A stretch of DNA of 63,148 bases from Cytophagales bacterium (GTDB lineage Bacteria; Bacteroidota; Bacteroidia; Cytophagales; Cyclobacteriaceae), in NCBI GenBank assembly GCA_003500135.1, contig DNTA01000009.1, forward strand, positions 1 through 63,148, written 5' to 3'. Positions 8,503 to 17,399 of this stretch are shown one piece after another; within the stretch, counting starts at the first letter, position 1, and the number at the start of each line of letters is the position of its first letter. The position numbers and the translations under genes are program-made. The notes beneath the pieces were generated by a model that saw only the letters and a program-made list of their open reading frames with translations, was not told the DNA's origin and made no database searches.

Positions 8503-9393
8503 TTATTTCGTAGAAAAAGTAATGTTTCCAAGTGCAACGTCTACACTGAATTGCAGCATTTCTTCAGGATTTAATTCTGCATCGTAGTTGGTATAGGTAT
8601 TCTTATCTATCTTGCGGTAGGCTTTGGGTAGCCTGACCTTACAGAGAGGTGAGTCATTGAATTGGATAACCACAGGGATTTCGGAGTCGGGCAGAACAAT
8701 CTCCAGACTTCCGGCGCCAACGCTTGCACGTACATTACAAGCTTTATCGGGAATACTGGAAAAATCGAGGAAGGCCCTGCCAAAACCTATATCCGTTAAG
8801 ATCACATTGGCTTTTGAGAGATGCAGGTTGGTAGTGGTAAATGTGCCCATATCTACTTTTACATACAAGGTATCCATTAAAAGCTTATTGGGACTACCCT
8901 GGTCGTAATTTAAATTTACGTTGGCACTTCCGGTTTTTATTTTCAAACGCTCCACGGGGAGATCGGAAAGATCAACTTCTGCATCACCAATAGCATAGTT
9001 TAGGTTGAGCATTAACGGCTTATCATTCGATAAACTTAAGAAATAATCAAAATTCTTATTGGCATTCTTTCCGAAAATATTTCCTGAAAATGAAGACGAT
9101 ATCAATGAGGAATTTTCTTTACCCAGGTCTACCTGAATAAATTGAGTGTCTTCTTCGTAATGGAATTTGGATTGATTACGGAAAGATTCTTTGTAGTCGT
9201 TATTGTAAAACAATATAGAGCTGCTGGTATCGGTGGTAGGGCCAATAAAACAAGTGCTGTAGGTAGAAGAGAAGGTAAGGGAAACACGATTATAATCGCT
9301 TTTGCCCGTTTGGGTCAACACGAATTCCTCCTGTGCTATTGCCGGAAGGATGGAGAATAAACCTCCGACAAACAGTAAAATTATTCTGAGCAT
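8503..9393 (-). CDS. Secreted beta-rich protein, LiaF/DUF4097-like repeats
   Basis: The 296-residue product has a signal peptide (MLRIILLFVGGLFSILPAIAQ), so it is periplasmic or on the surface. From about residue 110 to the end it shows the short alternating beta-strand pattern seen in LiaF-like C-terminal and toastrack domains: VDLSDLPVERLKIKTGSANVNL, VKVDMGTFTTTNLHLSKANV and ASVGAGSLEIVLPDSE. Such domains are common in envelope-stress proteins of this phylum. I cannot assign a function. It lies 56 bases upstream of the NatAB genes on the same strand and is probably cotranscribed with them. A distant match to the DUF2807/head-GIN type is also possible. Confidence 0.7.
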   Translation of the reverse strand: MLRIILLFVGGLFSILPAIAQEEFVLTQTGKSDYNRVSLTFSSTYSTCFIGPTTDTSSSILFYNNDYKESFRNQSKFHYEEDTQFIQVDLGKENSSLISSSFSGNIFGKNANKNFDYFLSLSNDKPLMLNLNYAIGDAEVDLSDLPVERLKIKTGSANVNLNYDQGSPNKLLMDTLYVKVDMGTFTTTNLHLSKANVILTDIGFGRAFLDFSSIPDKACNVRASVGAGSLEIVLPDSEIPVVIQFNDSPLCKVRLPKAYRKIDKNTYTNYDAELNPEEMLQFSVDVALGNITFSTK

Positions 9394-9429
9394 ATCGGAC
9401 TAAACGAAAATACCTTTTATAGGTTTCAA

Positions 9430-9473
9430 AAAATAAAGGGCTCAAAGTTTTAATATCACACTTTGAACCCTTT
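9430..9473 (-). terminator. Intrinsic terminator downstream of dnaJ
   Basis: On the minus strand a 14-base stem (9460-9473 with 9435-9448, one G-U pair) is followed by a T-rich run at 9434-9430 and beyond. It sits about 25 bases past the dnaJ stop and ends the grpE-dnaJ transcript. The plus-strand version has a C-A mismatch, so the minus direction is favoured. Confidence 0.8.
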
Positions 9474-9497
9474 GTTATAAGTATTTCTTAAAAAAAT

Positions 9498-10616
9498 CTA
9501 AAAATACTCTTTCATTCGTTCGAAGAAGGTTTTATCTCCCTTTCCAGGGTTAGGCCGAAAGTTTGGGGAATTTCGTAATTGCCCGAGCAGGCTTTTTTCT
9601 TCACTGGATAGCTTTTTCGGTGTCCAAACATTGACATGGATCAATTGATCGCCACGTCCATAGCCATTTACATCAGCAATTCCTTTTCCTCTAAGCCTTA
9701 AAATTTTGCCACTTTGCGTTCCGGGTTCGACTTTGATCTTTACCTTACCGTCGATGGTAGGCACTTCGATGGAAGTTCCCAAGGCGGCATCGACAAATGA
9801 AAGATATAGGTCATATACAATATTGTTACCGTCCCGTTTGAGGTTTTCATCTTCTTTTTCCTCAACCAGGATCAACAAGTCGCCAGGCGCTCCGCCATTA
9901 GGGCCATAGTTACCTTTGCCCGACATGGACAACTGCATGCCTTCAGCCACACCGCCTGGAATTTTCACGCTTATTACTTCTTCCCTTTGCGTAAGGCCCG
10001 TATTATCAACTCCGGGAGGTTTTTTATCGATCACCTGACCTGAACCGTTACAGGTCTGGCAGGTATTGGTCGATACCATTTGGCCTAACATGGTATTCAC
10101 CACTTTTTTAATCTGCCCTGAACCCTGACAGGTAGGACATGTTTTGAAAGTAACGCCATCGGCATGCACAAGGCGGTTTACCTTTATTTTCTTTTCAACG
10201 CCATGGGCAATTTCTTCCAATGTCAGTTTCAGCTTTATACGCAGGTTAGAACCTCTGCGGGTTCTTCTTCCTGACCCTCCGCCACCAAAGAAACTTTCAA
10301 AAGGATTGTGGCCTCCGAATATATCGCCAAATTGAGAGAAAATATCATCCATCGACATTCCCTGACCACCAAAGCCACCGCCAGAAGCACCACCAACACC
10401 GGCATGACCGAACTGATCATAGCGCTGTTTTTTATCGGCGTTGCTCAATACCTCATAAGCTTCTGCCGCCTCTTTAAATTTCTCCTCGGCGGTAGGATCA
10501 TCAGGATTTTTATCCGGATGGTATTTTATGGCAATTTTACGATATGCCTTTTTTATTTCGTCCGCAGAAGCCCCTTTGTCGACTCCTAATATTTCGTAGT
10601 AATCCCTTTTTGACAT
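9498..10616 (-). CDS. dnaJ: Chaperone DnaJ (Hsp40) with reduced zinc finger
   Basis: I start at ATG 10616 ([11 protein letters not shown]), giving 372 residues; an in-frame upstream start at 10628 would run into grpE. The J domain (1-70) has the HPD motif at 33-35 that stimulates DnaK. A Gly/Phe-rich linker (72-120) follows. The zinc-finger region holds only two CxxCxGxG repeats (Cys160/Cys163 and Cys186/Cys189) where most DnaJ proteins have four. They align with repeats 2 and 3, which form zinc centre II, so centre I is missing. This reduced form is, as I recall, widespread in this phylum. The two C-terminal substrate-binding domains (200-350) are intact. It lies directly downstream of grpE; dnaK is not in the window. 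Confidence 0.95.
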   Translation of the reverse strand: MSKRDYYEILGVDKGASADEIKKAYRKIAIKYHPDKNPDDPTAEEKFKEAAEAYEVLSNADKKQRYDQFGHAGVGGASGGGFGGQGMSMDDIFSQFGDIFGGHNPFESFFGGGGSGRRTRRGSNLRIKLKLTLEEIAHGVEKKIKVNRLVHADGVTFKTCPTCQGSGQIKKVVNTMLGQMVSTNTCQTCNGSGQVIDKKPPGVDNTGLTQREEVISVKIPGGVAEGMQLSMSGKGNYGPNGGAPGDLLILVEEKEDENLKRDGNNIVYDLYLSFVDAALGTSIEVPTIDGKVKIKVEPGTQSGKILRLRGKGIADVNGYGRGDQLIHVNVWTPKKLSSEEKSLLGQLRNSPNFRPNPGKGDKTFFERMKEYF

Positions 10617-10617
10617 A

Positions 10618-11232
10618 TTAAGATCCAATTACAACTTTAGCAAACCTGATGACTTTGTCATTCAGATAGTATCCTTTTTCAACCACATCTACAATTTTAC
10701 CTTTGAGACCCTCCTCTTCTACCGGCATTTGTGTGATGGCTTCATGCTTCTCATCATCAAAATCATCCCCCTTTTCGGTTTCCATTGGCTTCAAACCCTT
10801 TTGGGTGGTGATATTCAGCATTTTATTATATATCAGGCTAAACCCTTCTTTAATGGGCTCAGCTTCTTGTTGGTTTTCATTTGCTTTTTGAGCCCTTTCA
10901 AAATCGTCTACTACTGGTAGCAGGGCGTTCATCAGGCTTTCATTGGCCGTTTTGCGCAAATCCTCCTTTTCCTTCAGGGTTCTCTTTCTGTAATTTTCAA
11001 ACTCTGAATAAAGGCGTAAATATTTGTCTTTCAATTCTAATAATTCACCCTCGAGTTTGTCGAATTCATTGAGGACATTCTCATTGTTCCCGTCCAGACC
11101 TTCTTCTTGCTCCTTTTCTTCAGACTCTTCAGAAGCAACCATATCTTCTACATCTGTTTCTGTCTGCACATTCTCCTTTTCCTGTATGGTATCTTTTATT
11201 TCTTCTTTTTGCTTATTCTTTTTCTTAGACAT
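10618..11232 (-). CDS. grpE: GrpE, nucleotide exchange factor for DnaK
   Basis: The 204-residue protein has a long acidic, disordered N-terminus (about 1-60, runs of Glu and Lys). A coiled-coil helix (about 60-110, with [22 protein letters not shown]) and the C-terminal beta-wing domain follow, with the family motif [18 protein letters not shown] at the end. GrpE dimers release ADP from DnaK. The stop is one base from the dnaJ start, so the genes form one grpE-dnaJ unit. No HrcA gene or obvious CIRCE element was seen upstream in 11233-11304. Confidence 0.95.
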   Translation of the reverse strand: MSKKKNKQKEEIKDTIQEKENVQTETDVEDMVASEESEEKEQEEGLDGNNENVLNEFDKLEGELLELKDKYLRLYSEFENYRKRTLKEKEDLRKTANESLMNALLPVVDDFERAQKANENQQEAEPIKEGFSLIYNKMLNITTQKGLKPMETEKGDDFDDEKHEAITQMPVEEEGLKGKIVDVVEKGYYLNDKVIRFAKVVIGS

Positions 11233-11304
11233 ATTATCGACACATTAAACCCTTGAAAGGAAGACAAGAAGTTTGCCAAAAAAGAAATGGGTGCCATTTT
11301 GACA

Positions 11305-12297
11305 TTATTCATTCAATTGCTGCCAAATCATGTCTTTTAAGGAGGCAACACCTGCCCCTGTGACAGCCGAAATGAATACGGTAGGTACTGAACCGGGTAA
11401 TTCTTCCTTCATCTCCTCCATTAATTCCTCGTCCAGCAAGTCGGACTTTGAAATGGCCAAAATCCTTTTTTTATCCAGTAGTTCAGGGTTGTACCGCTTC
11501 AATTCACCAAGCAGTATCTGATAGTCTTTTTTAATATCAATCGCATCCGCAGGTACCAAAAACAGCAACATCGCATTACGCTCAATATGGCGTAAAAAAC
11601 GATGGCCAAGACCTCTTCCTTCCGAGGCCCCTTCTATCAACCCGGGAATATCCGCCATTACAAAAGACTTATAATCTCGATAGGCCACTACCCCCAAATT
11701 TGGAGTAATGGTGGTGAATGGATAATCCGCTATTTCAGGTTTTGCGGCAGAAACGACAGACAAAAGGGTTGACTTTCCGGCATTGGGGAAACCTACCAGG
11801 CCGACGTCGGCCAGAAGTTTTAGTTCCAAAATGATCCACTCCTCAATACCTTCTTCACCTGGCTGGGCATATTGTGGCGCCTGATTAGTTGCGCTTTTGA
11901 AATGATCATTGCCCAGGCCACCCCGTCCACCCTGTGTTAGAATTATTTCTTCGCCATCAGCAGTGATCTCAAATCGTATTTCACCACTTTCGGCATCGCG
12001 GGCCACTGTGCCAAGCGGAACATCGAGTACAATGTCTTTGCCATCAGCGCCCTTTCGCCGGCCTCCTTCGCCGTTGGCTCCGTTACCTGCGATAACATGT
12101 TTTTTATACTTCAGGTGAAGAAGCGTCCATAATTGTTGGTTGCCTTTCAGGATAATATTGCCACCACGTCCGCCATCACCACCATCGGGGCCGCCCTTCG
12201 GCACAAACTTCTCCCTTCTGAAATGTACAGACCCTGCTCCTCCTTTCCCCGAACGGGAACAGAATTTTACATAATCGATGAAATTACCGCCCGACAA
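11305..12297 (-). CDS. obgE: Obg/CgtA family GTPase
   Basis: The 330-residue GTPase has the glycine-rich Obg fold (1-158, many GGxGG runs such as [14 protein letters not shown]). The G domain (about 160-328) carries G1 GFPNAGKST, switch [10 protein letters not shown]3 DIPGLIEGA and G4-like ISKSDLLD. Obg proteins act in late 50S ribosome assembly and stringent response. The start is TTG at 12297, two bases after the adk stop. No ATG is available there, and the conserved N-terminal segment (NFIDYVK, residues 5-11) begins right after it. It is the last gene of an hpt-adk-obgE run. The C-terminal extension of E. coli CgtA is absent, as in many Bacteroidota. Confidence 0.95.
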   Translation of the reverse strand: MSGGNFIDYVKFCSRSGKGGAGSVHFRREKFVPKGGPDGGDGGRGGNIILKGNQQLWTLLHLKYKKHVIAGNGANGEGGRRKGADGKDIVLDVPLGTVARDAESGEIRFEITADGEEIILTQGGRGGLGNDHFKSATNQAPQYAQPGEEGIEEWIILELKLLADVGLVGFPNAGKSTLLSVVSAAKPEIADYPFTTITPNLGVVAYRDYKSFVMADIPGLIEGASEGRGLGHRFLRHIERNAMLLFLVPADAIDIKKDYQILLGELKRYNPELLDKKRILAISKSDLLDEELMEEMKEELPGSVPTVFISAVTGAGVASLKDMIWQQLNE

Positions 12298-12299
12298 GC

Positions 12300-12875
12300 C
12301 TACTTCAGCTTATCAATCACATCAGAAATTTTGCCGAATATCTCATCTATTGACCCGATACCATGAATGGCTTCGTATTTATCCTGCTTTCGGTAATATT
12401 CCGCCACGGGTAGTGTTTCGGCCTGATACACTTTTATACGGTTTTCTATTTTTGCAACGTCCTGATCGTCTGCCCTTCCGGAGGTTTTGCCCCTTAAAAG
12501 AATTCTCTTTTTCAATTCTTCCTCATCCACCTCAAGGGCAATCATCCCTTTGATGGGCATATTTTTTTCGTTCAACAAAATATCCAGCGCTTCTGCCTGG
12601 TGTACAGTACGTGGAAAACCATCGAAAATAAATCCATTCACCGGACCCGTTTCTTTGATTTTGTCATCAACCATTCCGATTACAACTTCATCGGGCACCA
12701 GGTTACCTTCATCCATATATTTCTGAGCCATTTTACCCAATTCCGTACCTTCGCTTAAATGCTTACGGAATAAATCACCTGTTGAAATATGCTGGAGATT
12801 GTATTTTTCGATAATTTTTTCACTTTGCGTGCCTTTGCCTGCACCCGGAGGTCCAAATAAAACGATATTGAGCAT
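12300..12875 (-). CDS. adk: Adenylate kinase
   Basis: The 191-residue enzyme interconverts ATP+AMP and 2 ADP in the cytosol. The P-loop is GPPGAGKGT (8-16). The AMP-binding part includes ISTGDLFR (about 35-42) and DGFPRT (about 84-89), and the LID is the short, zinc-free type ([13 protein letters not shown]). Length agrees with short-LID bacterial kinases. It lies 11 bases downstream of hpt and 2 bases upstream of obgE, so a single transcript is likely. Confidence 0.96.
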   Translation of the reverse strand: MLNIVLFGPPGAGKGTQSEKIIEKYNLQHISTGDLFRKHLSEGTELGKMAQKYMDEGNLVPDEVVIGMVDDKIKETGPVNGFIFDGFPRTVHQAEALDILLNEKNMPIKGMIALEVDEEELKKRILLRGKTSGRADDQDVAKIENRIKVYQAETLPVAEYYRKQDKYEAIHGIGSIDEIFGKISDVIDKLK

Positions 12876-12886
12876 GTTCGTAGATT

Positions 12887-13414
12887 TTATTCTTTAAGTT
12901 GGTATATGTCTTTAAGATTTCTTCCCAATCCATAGTAGTCCAGTCCGAAACCCAAAACAAACTTAGTGGGTATATCGAAACCGTAATACTTAATTGGTAT
13001 GTTCTGTTGAAGCGCTTCTTTTTTGAATAATAGTGAAACCACCTCTACCGAAGCTACCCCTAACCGGTCCATCATATCGAATATGTGTTTTAAAGTATTG
13101 CCTGAATCTACAATATCTTCCACAATAACAATATGCCGATTGAAAACATTTTCCTGTAAGCCAACGAGGTGTTTTACATTTCCAGTGCTTTGCATGGCCT
13201 CGTAAGAAGCAACTTTTATGAACGAGATTTCCGAATCAATATGGATTTCACGTATTAAATCAGCCGCAAAAATGAAGCTGCCATTGAGCACTGCAATGAA
13301 AATTGGTTTTTTATCCTGATAATCAATATTGAGCTCGGAAGCTAGTTCCTTTATCCTTTTGTCGATTTCAGTAGCTGAAATGAACGGTTCGAATGTTTTG
13401 TCGTGAATTTTCAT
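12887..13414 (-). CDS. hpt: Hypoxanthine phosphoribosyltransferase
   Basis: The 175-residue purine salvage enzyme converts hypoxanthine or guanine plus PRPP to IMP or GMP. The PRPP-binding loop is HIVIVEDIVDSGNTL (about 94-108). FIAVLNGSFIFAADLIREI (about 39-57) gives the pyrophosphate loop, and the C-terminal FVLGFGLDYYGLGRNL is the purine-binding part. It leads the hpt-adk-obgE run. A minus-strand terminator upstream (13425-13450) separates it from the M42 peptidase gene. Confidence 0.94.
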   Translation of the reverse strand: MKIHDKTFEPFISATEIDKRIKELASELNIDYQDKKPIFIAVLNGSFIFAADLIREIHIDSEISFIKVASYEAMQSTGNVKHLVGLQENVFNRHIVIVEDIVDSGNTLKHIFDMMDRLGVASVEVVSLLFKKEALQQNIPIKYYGFDIPTKFVLGFGLDYYGLGRNLKDIYQLKE

Positions 13415-13424
13415 GCATTACGAA

Positions 13425-13450
13425 TAAAAAAAGCCCTCGCAAGGGCCTTG
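13425..13450 (-). terminator. Intrinsic terminator for the M42 peptidase gene
   Basis: On the minus strand AAGGCCCT (13447-13440) pairs with AGGGCTTT (about 13436-13429) with one G-U pair, and a run of T follows. It lies between the M42 peptidase stop (13507) and the hpt start (13414), so it probably ends the upstream transcript. Confidence 0.75.
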
Positions 13451-13506
13451 CAAATATAAGGCTTAATATATGAGAATTGAAAAGTGATATCAAAAAAGCA
13501 TGCGGA

Positions 13507-14421
13507 CTAAAGCATTTGTAATAGGTATTGATACATCTCCACAGCATGTTTAACATCTTCTTCATGCACTGTTTCAGAGGCGCTATGGGGCCGGTGTTGT
13601 GAAGGCCCAATAAAGCACCAGTCAACAGGAAAGGGCGATTTCTGTATTTCACGGCCATCACTACTTCCGCTGCCTTCTACTTCTATTTGATAGGGTATTC
13701 CGCTGTTCTTCGCTAAAACACATATCCTATCAATAAATGATTTTCTGGGAATATTATGGTCGCGAAGTGATATGACCACCCCTTCGCCAGGCTTCACACC
13801 ATCAGTGGCCAAGGTCACATCGGAGATTAGCGCTTGTTTGATTTGAAAATTTTCGTACAGGTATTTAATCAGATAAGGCACGCTTCCCCCACCGTGCTCT
13901 TCCCAGGCACTGAATACAAGCACACCATTTTGTAAAGTTTCAGCAAGCTTTAAAGCCACAAAAACACCAACCCGGTTATCCAGGTACGGTGAATGGATCA
14001 AGGGTTGGCCATATGTTATGTCAGGCTGATATGTCAACGATGTACCGCTTTGAATTGCCCTGCCGAAGTCGTAAAAAATTTCGTGGTCTTCAGTGAGGCG
14101 CAACTGGCATTTAATAGGGCCCAGGGCATCACGGCCTACTAAAGTTTCACCCCCTTTTACATCGGGGCTTCCTATGGGTACCAATTGATCCTGATACCGT
14201 ACCGTAAATCCGGTGGTATCCATATGGGCAAAAACAGCCGTTCGTGGTTTTCCAAATGCGAGCATAACACAATCCTGAAAATCAGGGCCCTTTATTATTT
14301 CAGGTTGTTGGTTCCAGCTTTTAGCATGGCCACTTGCGTATTCGAGTATGAACTGCTTCATACTCAGCTCTTCGCCGGAAGGGCTATGCACATTAATCAA
14401 ATTTCGCAGCAATGGATCCAT
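13507..14421 (-). CDS. M42-like metal-dependent aminopeptidase
   Basis: I start at ATG 14421 (304 residues); the codon at 14442 is TTG. M20/M42-type metal motifs are visible: FAHMDTTGF with His66 and Asp68, YLDNRVGV (bridging Asp), SAWEEHGGG (general-base Glu and metal Glu), and a terminal PHSASETVHEEDV segment with the last His ligand. The family forms cobalt- or zinc-dependent aminopeptidases, often dodecameric, that trim short peptides in the cytosol. No signal peptide is visible. It is shorter than typical M42 enzymes (about 340-360), so the exact subfamily is unsure. It is divergent from upp. Confidence 0.82.
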   Translation of the reverse strand: MDPLLRNLINVHSPSGEELSMKQFILEYASGHAKSWNQQPEIIKGPDFQDCVMLAFGKPRTAVFAHMDTTGFTVRYQDQLVPIGSPDVKGGETLVGRDALGPIKCQLRLTEDHEIFYDFGRAIQSGTSLTYQPDITYGQPLIHSPYLDNRVGVFVALKLAETLQNGVLVFSAWEEHGGGSVPYLIKYLYENFQIKQALISDVTLATDGVKPGEGVVISLRDHNIPRKSFIDRICVLAKNSGIPYQIEVEGSGSSDGREIQKSPFPVDWCFIGPSQHRPHSASETVHEEDVKHAVEMYQYLLQML

Positions 14422-14551
14422 AAATATCTTATGAGCCGGCAAATTTGGGGTGAATATTTTCTAAAAACAATATCAAACCCTATTTTTGGATTGATATCAC
14501 TGGATATCTATCTTTTTTTTTTAGTTAAACAGGTATAAAAAAACCGTCACT

Positions 14552-15211
14552 TTGGAAATTCACGTTCTAAATGAACGACCTTCGATGGCCTCACATTATT
14601 TGGCTGAGTTGCGGGATGTTCATATACAGCAAGACCGGCATAAATTCAGGCACAACCTGTCCAAACTTGGTCAAATAGTAGCCTTTGAGATAAGCAAGCG
14701 CCTGGAATATCAAAAGCAGGCCATTACCACTCCGTTGGGTGAGGCGGAAGAATACCACCTGGAAAACTGGCCGGTCATCATTGCCATTATCAGGGCAGCA
14801 CTTCCGTTCTTTGAGGGAATCCAAAAAATGTTCGATCAGTCTGACGCCGGTTTTATTGGGGCATATCGGGTATCGAAAGCTTCAGATGGTAATGATATCG
14901 ATACCAACATGGATTATACTGCTATGCCAAAAATTGATAGCAAAGATGTAATTTTGGCTGATCCAATGTTGGCGACGGGAAAATCCATTATAAGGACGAT
15001 AAATAATTTAAGGGAATATGGTTCGCCAAAATCAATTCACATTGCCACTGTCATCGCTTCCAAAGATGGCGTGGATTATGTGATGAAACAAACTCAACGA
15101 TTGCCCGTTACGATTTGGAGTTGTGCGATAGATGCCATATTGAACGAAAAATCTTATATCGTACCCGGTTTGGGAGACGCAGGTGATCTGGCATATGGCA
15201 TGAAACATTAA
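14552..15211 (+). CDS. upp: Uracil phosphoribosyltransferase
   Basis: The 219-residue enzyme salvages uracil with PRPP to UMP. The PRPP-binding motif is VILADPMLATGKSI (about 133-146). The C-terminal uracil-binding loop is YIVPGLGDAGDLAYG (202-216). I keep the TTG start at 14552, because the N-terminal IHxL element and the following ELRDV segment are conserved in this phylum's enzymes and would be partly lost with ATG 14585. It is followed 2 bases later by the cation antiporter gene, so the two are cotranscribed. Confidence 0.92.
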   Translation: MEIHVLNERPSMASHYLAELRDVHIQQDRHKFRHNLSKLGQIVAFEISKRLEYQKQAITTPLGEAEEYHLENWPVIIAIIRAALPFFEGIQKMFDQSDAGFIGAYRVSKASDGNDIDTNMDYTAMPKIDSKDVILADPMLATGKSIIRTINNLREYGSPKSIHIATVIASKDGVDYVMKQTQRLPVTIWSCAIDAILNEKSYIVPGLGDAGDLAYGMKH

Positions 15212-15213
15212 AT

Positions 15214-16167
15214 ATGGTCAGTACATACATTTTGTTGGTTGTTGGGCTTATTGTTTTGCTGGCCGGAGGCGATTTCCTGGTCAAAGGTTCCTCTAACATT
15301 GCCCTGAGGTTGCATATGTCACCGCTAGTCATTGGGCTTACCATTGTTGCATTTGGTACTTCCGCCCCGGAATTGTTTATTAGCGTGAATGCTGCCCTGA
15401 ACGGCAGTCCAGATATCACAATGGGGAATGTGATAGGATCAAACATTTGCAACCTGGCACTTGTGCTTGGCGTTACTGCGGTGATAAACCCTGTTCAAAT
15501 ACACTCCGATAGCCTTAAGATCGATTGGCCGGTAACTATGGCAGCATCATTGTTTTTGTATTACATCATTAGTGAGGGCTTCCTGAGTTTTTGGGAAGGC
15601 ATTGCATTACTCATATTACTCATTATCTACATTGGCTTTCTTATCTTTAAGGCCTCCAAAGATTCAGTCAAAATCAAGGAGCAAAAGCTGAAGGAAGATA
15701 TTCCCGAATCGCACAATCAACATTTAGGCAAAAATATAGTTTATATACTGATAGGAATAGCCGGACTATACTTTGGTTCGGAATGGTTTGTGGGCAGCGC
15801 CCGGGACCTGGCTATTACTATTGGTATTGACGAAAGAATAGTGGGACTGACTGTTGTTGCCCTGGGAACAAGTTTGCCTGAAATGGTAACTTCTGGCCTT
15901 GCTGCCTTTAAAGGAGAAACCAATATGGCAATGGGCAATTTGCTTGGTTCCAATATTTTTAATATCCTGTCAATTCTAGGTTTTACCAGTATCATACATG
16001 GGATTACCGTAAGTGAACACATCCTTAATGTAGACATACTCTGGATGCTTCTGATTACAGTTTTGGTACTCCCTCTAATGATATCAGACAAGCTGGTAAA
16101 CAGGACCGAAGGCATCATATTACTCCTGATTTATGGGGTTTATATCTATTCGGTTTTTATGATTTAA
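15214..16167 (+). CDS. Calcium/sodium antiporter, CaCA family (YrbG-like)
   Basis: The 317-residue inner-membrane protein has ten hydrophobic segments in two homologous halves. Each half carries an alpha-repeat: GTSAPELFISVNAAL with GNVIGSNICNLAL, then GTSLPEMVTSGLAAF with GNLLGSNIFNILS. The Glu in each repeat (SAPE, SLPE) binds the cation. A hydrophilic loop at about 145-170 separates the halves. It exchanges cytosolic Ca for Na or H. It lies between upp and a small membrane protein gene (5-base gap), all in one transcript. Confidence 0.92.
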   Translation: MVSTYILLVVGLIVLLAGGDFLVKGSSNIALRLHMSPLVIGLTIVAFGTSAPELFISVNAALNGSPDITMGNVIGSNICNLALVLGVTAVINPVQIHSDSLKIDWPVTMAASLFLYYIISEGFLSFWEGIALLILLIIYIGFLIFKASKDSVKIKEQKLKEDIPESHNQHLGKNIVYILIGIAGLYFGSEWFVGSARDLAITIGIDERIVGLTVVALGTSLPEMVTSGLAAFKGETNMAMGNLLGSNIFNILSILGFTSIIHGITVSEHILNVDILWMLLITVLVLPLMISDKLVNRTEGIILLLIYGVYIYSVFMI

Positions 16168-16172
16168 TAATC

Positions 16173-16622
16173 ATGATAGTGGATGTAATAGATTTTATTT
16201 GGGTTTACCTCATGAGCATGTTCAAGTTCGTTGGTGGGCCTGTATTGGGTGCAGCATTAGGCTTAAAAAGCTGGCAAACCGCTATCATGACTTTTTCCGG
16301 TATGATGACCACTGTATTTATCATATCTTATTTCGGGTTAAAACTGAGGGAATACTATTTGAGTAAGCGCAAGAAAAAAGGCAAAAAATTTACCCGACAA
16401 AACAGAAGGTTTATTCAAATATGGAGGAGCTACGGCGAATTTGGTGTTTCTTTTCTTACCCCGGTACTTTTTTCACCGATTGTAGGCACCCTAATGGTTA
16501 CGCTTTTAAGCAATAATCGTCGTAAAGTGATTACCTATATGATGATCAGCGCTTCATTCTGGGCTATCGCTCTCAGCTTTGCTTTTCCACTACTTAAACC
16601 ATTATTTCAAAAAATATTTTAG
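16173..16622 (+). CDS. Small conserved integral membrane protein
   Basis: The 149-residue protein has about four hydrophobic segments (around 10-30, 38-56, 92-112 and 122-142). A strongly basic cytoplasmic loop, KRKKKGKKFTRQNRR (around 65-79), lies between the second and third. The residues SFLTPVLFSPIVGTLM recall small multidrug-export or SNARE-associated-like membrane proteins, but the match is too weak to name. It is cotranscribed with the antiporter and followed by a hairpin at 16648. No function can be assigned. Confidence 0.7.
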   Translation: MIVDVIDFIWVYLMSMFKFVGGPVLGAALGLKSWQTAIMTFSGMMTTVFIISYFGLKLREYYLSKRKKKGKKFTRQNRRFIQIWRSYGEFGVSFLTPVLFSPIVGTLMVTLLSNNRRKVITYMMISASFWAIALSFAFPLLKPLFQKIF

Positions 16623-16647
16623 AATCCATCATAAAAGCACTAGCTTT

Positions 16648-16671
16648 AGTTAGGACTTAACCTAACTTTTT
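16648..16671 (+). terminator. Hairpin with T run between two plus-strand genes
   Basis: AGTTAGG (16648-16654) pairs perfectly with CCTAACT (16661-16667) around a 6-base loop and is followed by TTTT. This has the form of a rho-independent terminator for the upp-antiporter transcript. The next gene starts only 9 bases later (16680), so the hairpin could instead be an attenuator or a partial terminator. Confidence 0.65.
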
Positions 16672-16679
16672 ACACTACT

Positions 16680-17399
16680 ATGATCTCACTTGACCAACTG
16701 CTTGTACTCGATATTGAAACGGTAACTCAACAGCCCGATTTTGGCAAACTTCCGGAAAGAATGCGTCTTTTATGGGGAAAAAAGGCGAAAACTATAAAAA
16801 ATGATGCCGAATTAAGCGTGGAAGAACTTTATTTTGACAGAGGAGCGATTTATGCTGAATTTGGAAAAATAGTATGTATTTCTGCCGGCTTTTTCTTAAA
16901 AGAAAATGATGAACTGCATTTTCGGGTTAAATCATTCATTTCCGATAAAGAGAATGAATTACTGGAATCGTTTAAAAGTGTTGTGGAAACTAAATTCGAT
17001 CAAAAGAAACTGATCCTCGTCGCACATAACGGTAAGGAATTTGACTTTCCATACATGGCCAGGAGAATGCTCATCAATGAAATTCCTTTACCTGAATGTC
17101 TACGCATGGCTGGGAAAAAGCCCTGGGAGGTCCAGCACCTCGACACTATGGAGTTATGGAAATTTGGCGATCGCAAAAGCTACACTTCACTAGACCTATT
17201 GGCCGCTATCTTTGATGTGGCATCCAGTAAGCAGGATATAGATGGCAGCATGGTCAATGAAGTTTATCACCATGATCATGATCTTGACAAAATTTCTGAG
17301 TACTGTATGCGTGATGTAGCAGTAACCGCCCAGATTTTTCTAAAAATGAATACTCTTCCTGTTGTGAAAGAAGAAAATATCAGCTTTATTTCCACATAA
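16680..17399 (+). CDS. Predicted 3'-5' exonuclease, PolB exonuclease-like (DEDD)
   Basis: The 239-residue protein shows the DEDD exonuclease pattern. Motif I is VLDIETV (9-15, Asp and Glu), motif II is AHNGKEFDFPYMARR (about 119-133) and motif III is YCMRDVAVTAQIF (about 212-224, Tyr and Asp). A conserved middle part, GKPWEVQHLDTMELWKFGD-like, is typical of the stand-alone exonucleases related to the proofreading domain of family B DNA polymerases. It probably degrades single-stranded DNA or RNA ends; the substrate is unproven. Its stop overlaps the start of the ABC ATPase gene by one base (TAATG). Confidence 0.85.
   Translation: MISLDQLLVLDIETVTQQPDFGKLPERMRLLWGKKAKTIKNDAELSVEELYFDRGAIYAEFGKIVCISAGFFLKENDELHFRVKSFISDKENELLESFKSVVETKFDQKKLILVAHNGKEFDFPYMARRMLINEIPLPECLRMAGKKPWEVQHLDTMELWKFGDRKSYTSLDLLAAIFDVASSKQDIDGSMVNEVYHHDHDLDKISEYCMRDVAVTAQIFLKMNTLPVVKEENISFIST

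Noticed and set aside
9430..9473. A long hairpin that could encode a small regulatory RNA
   Set aside because: The G-U pairing and T run favour the minus direction just past dnaJ, which fits a plain terminator.
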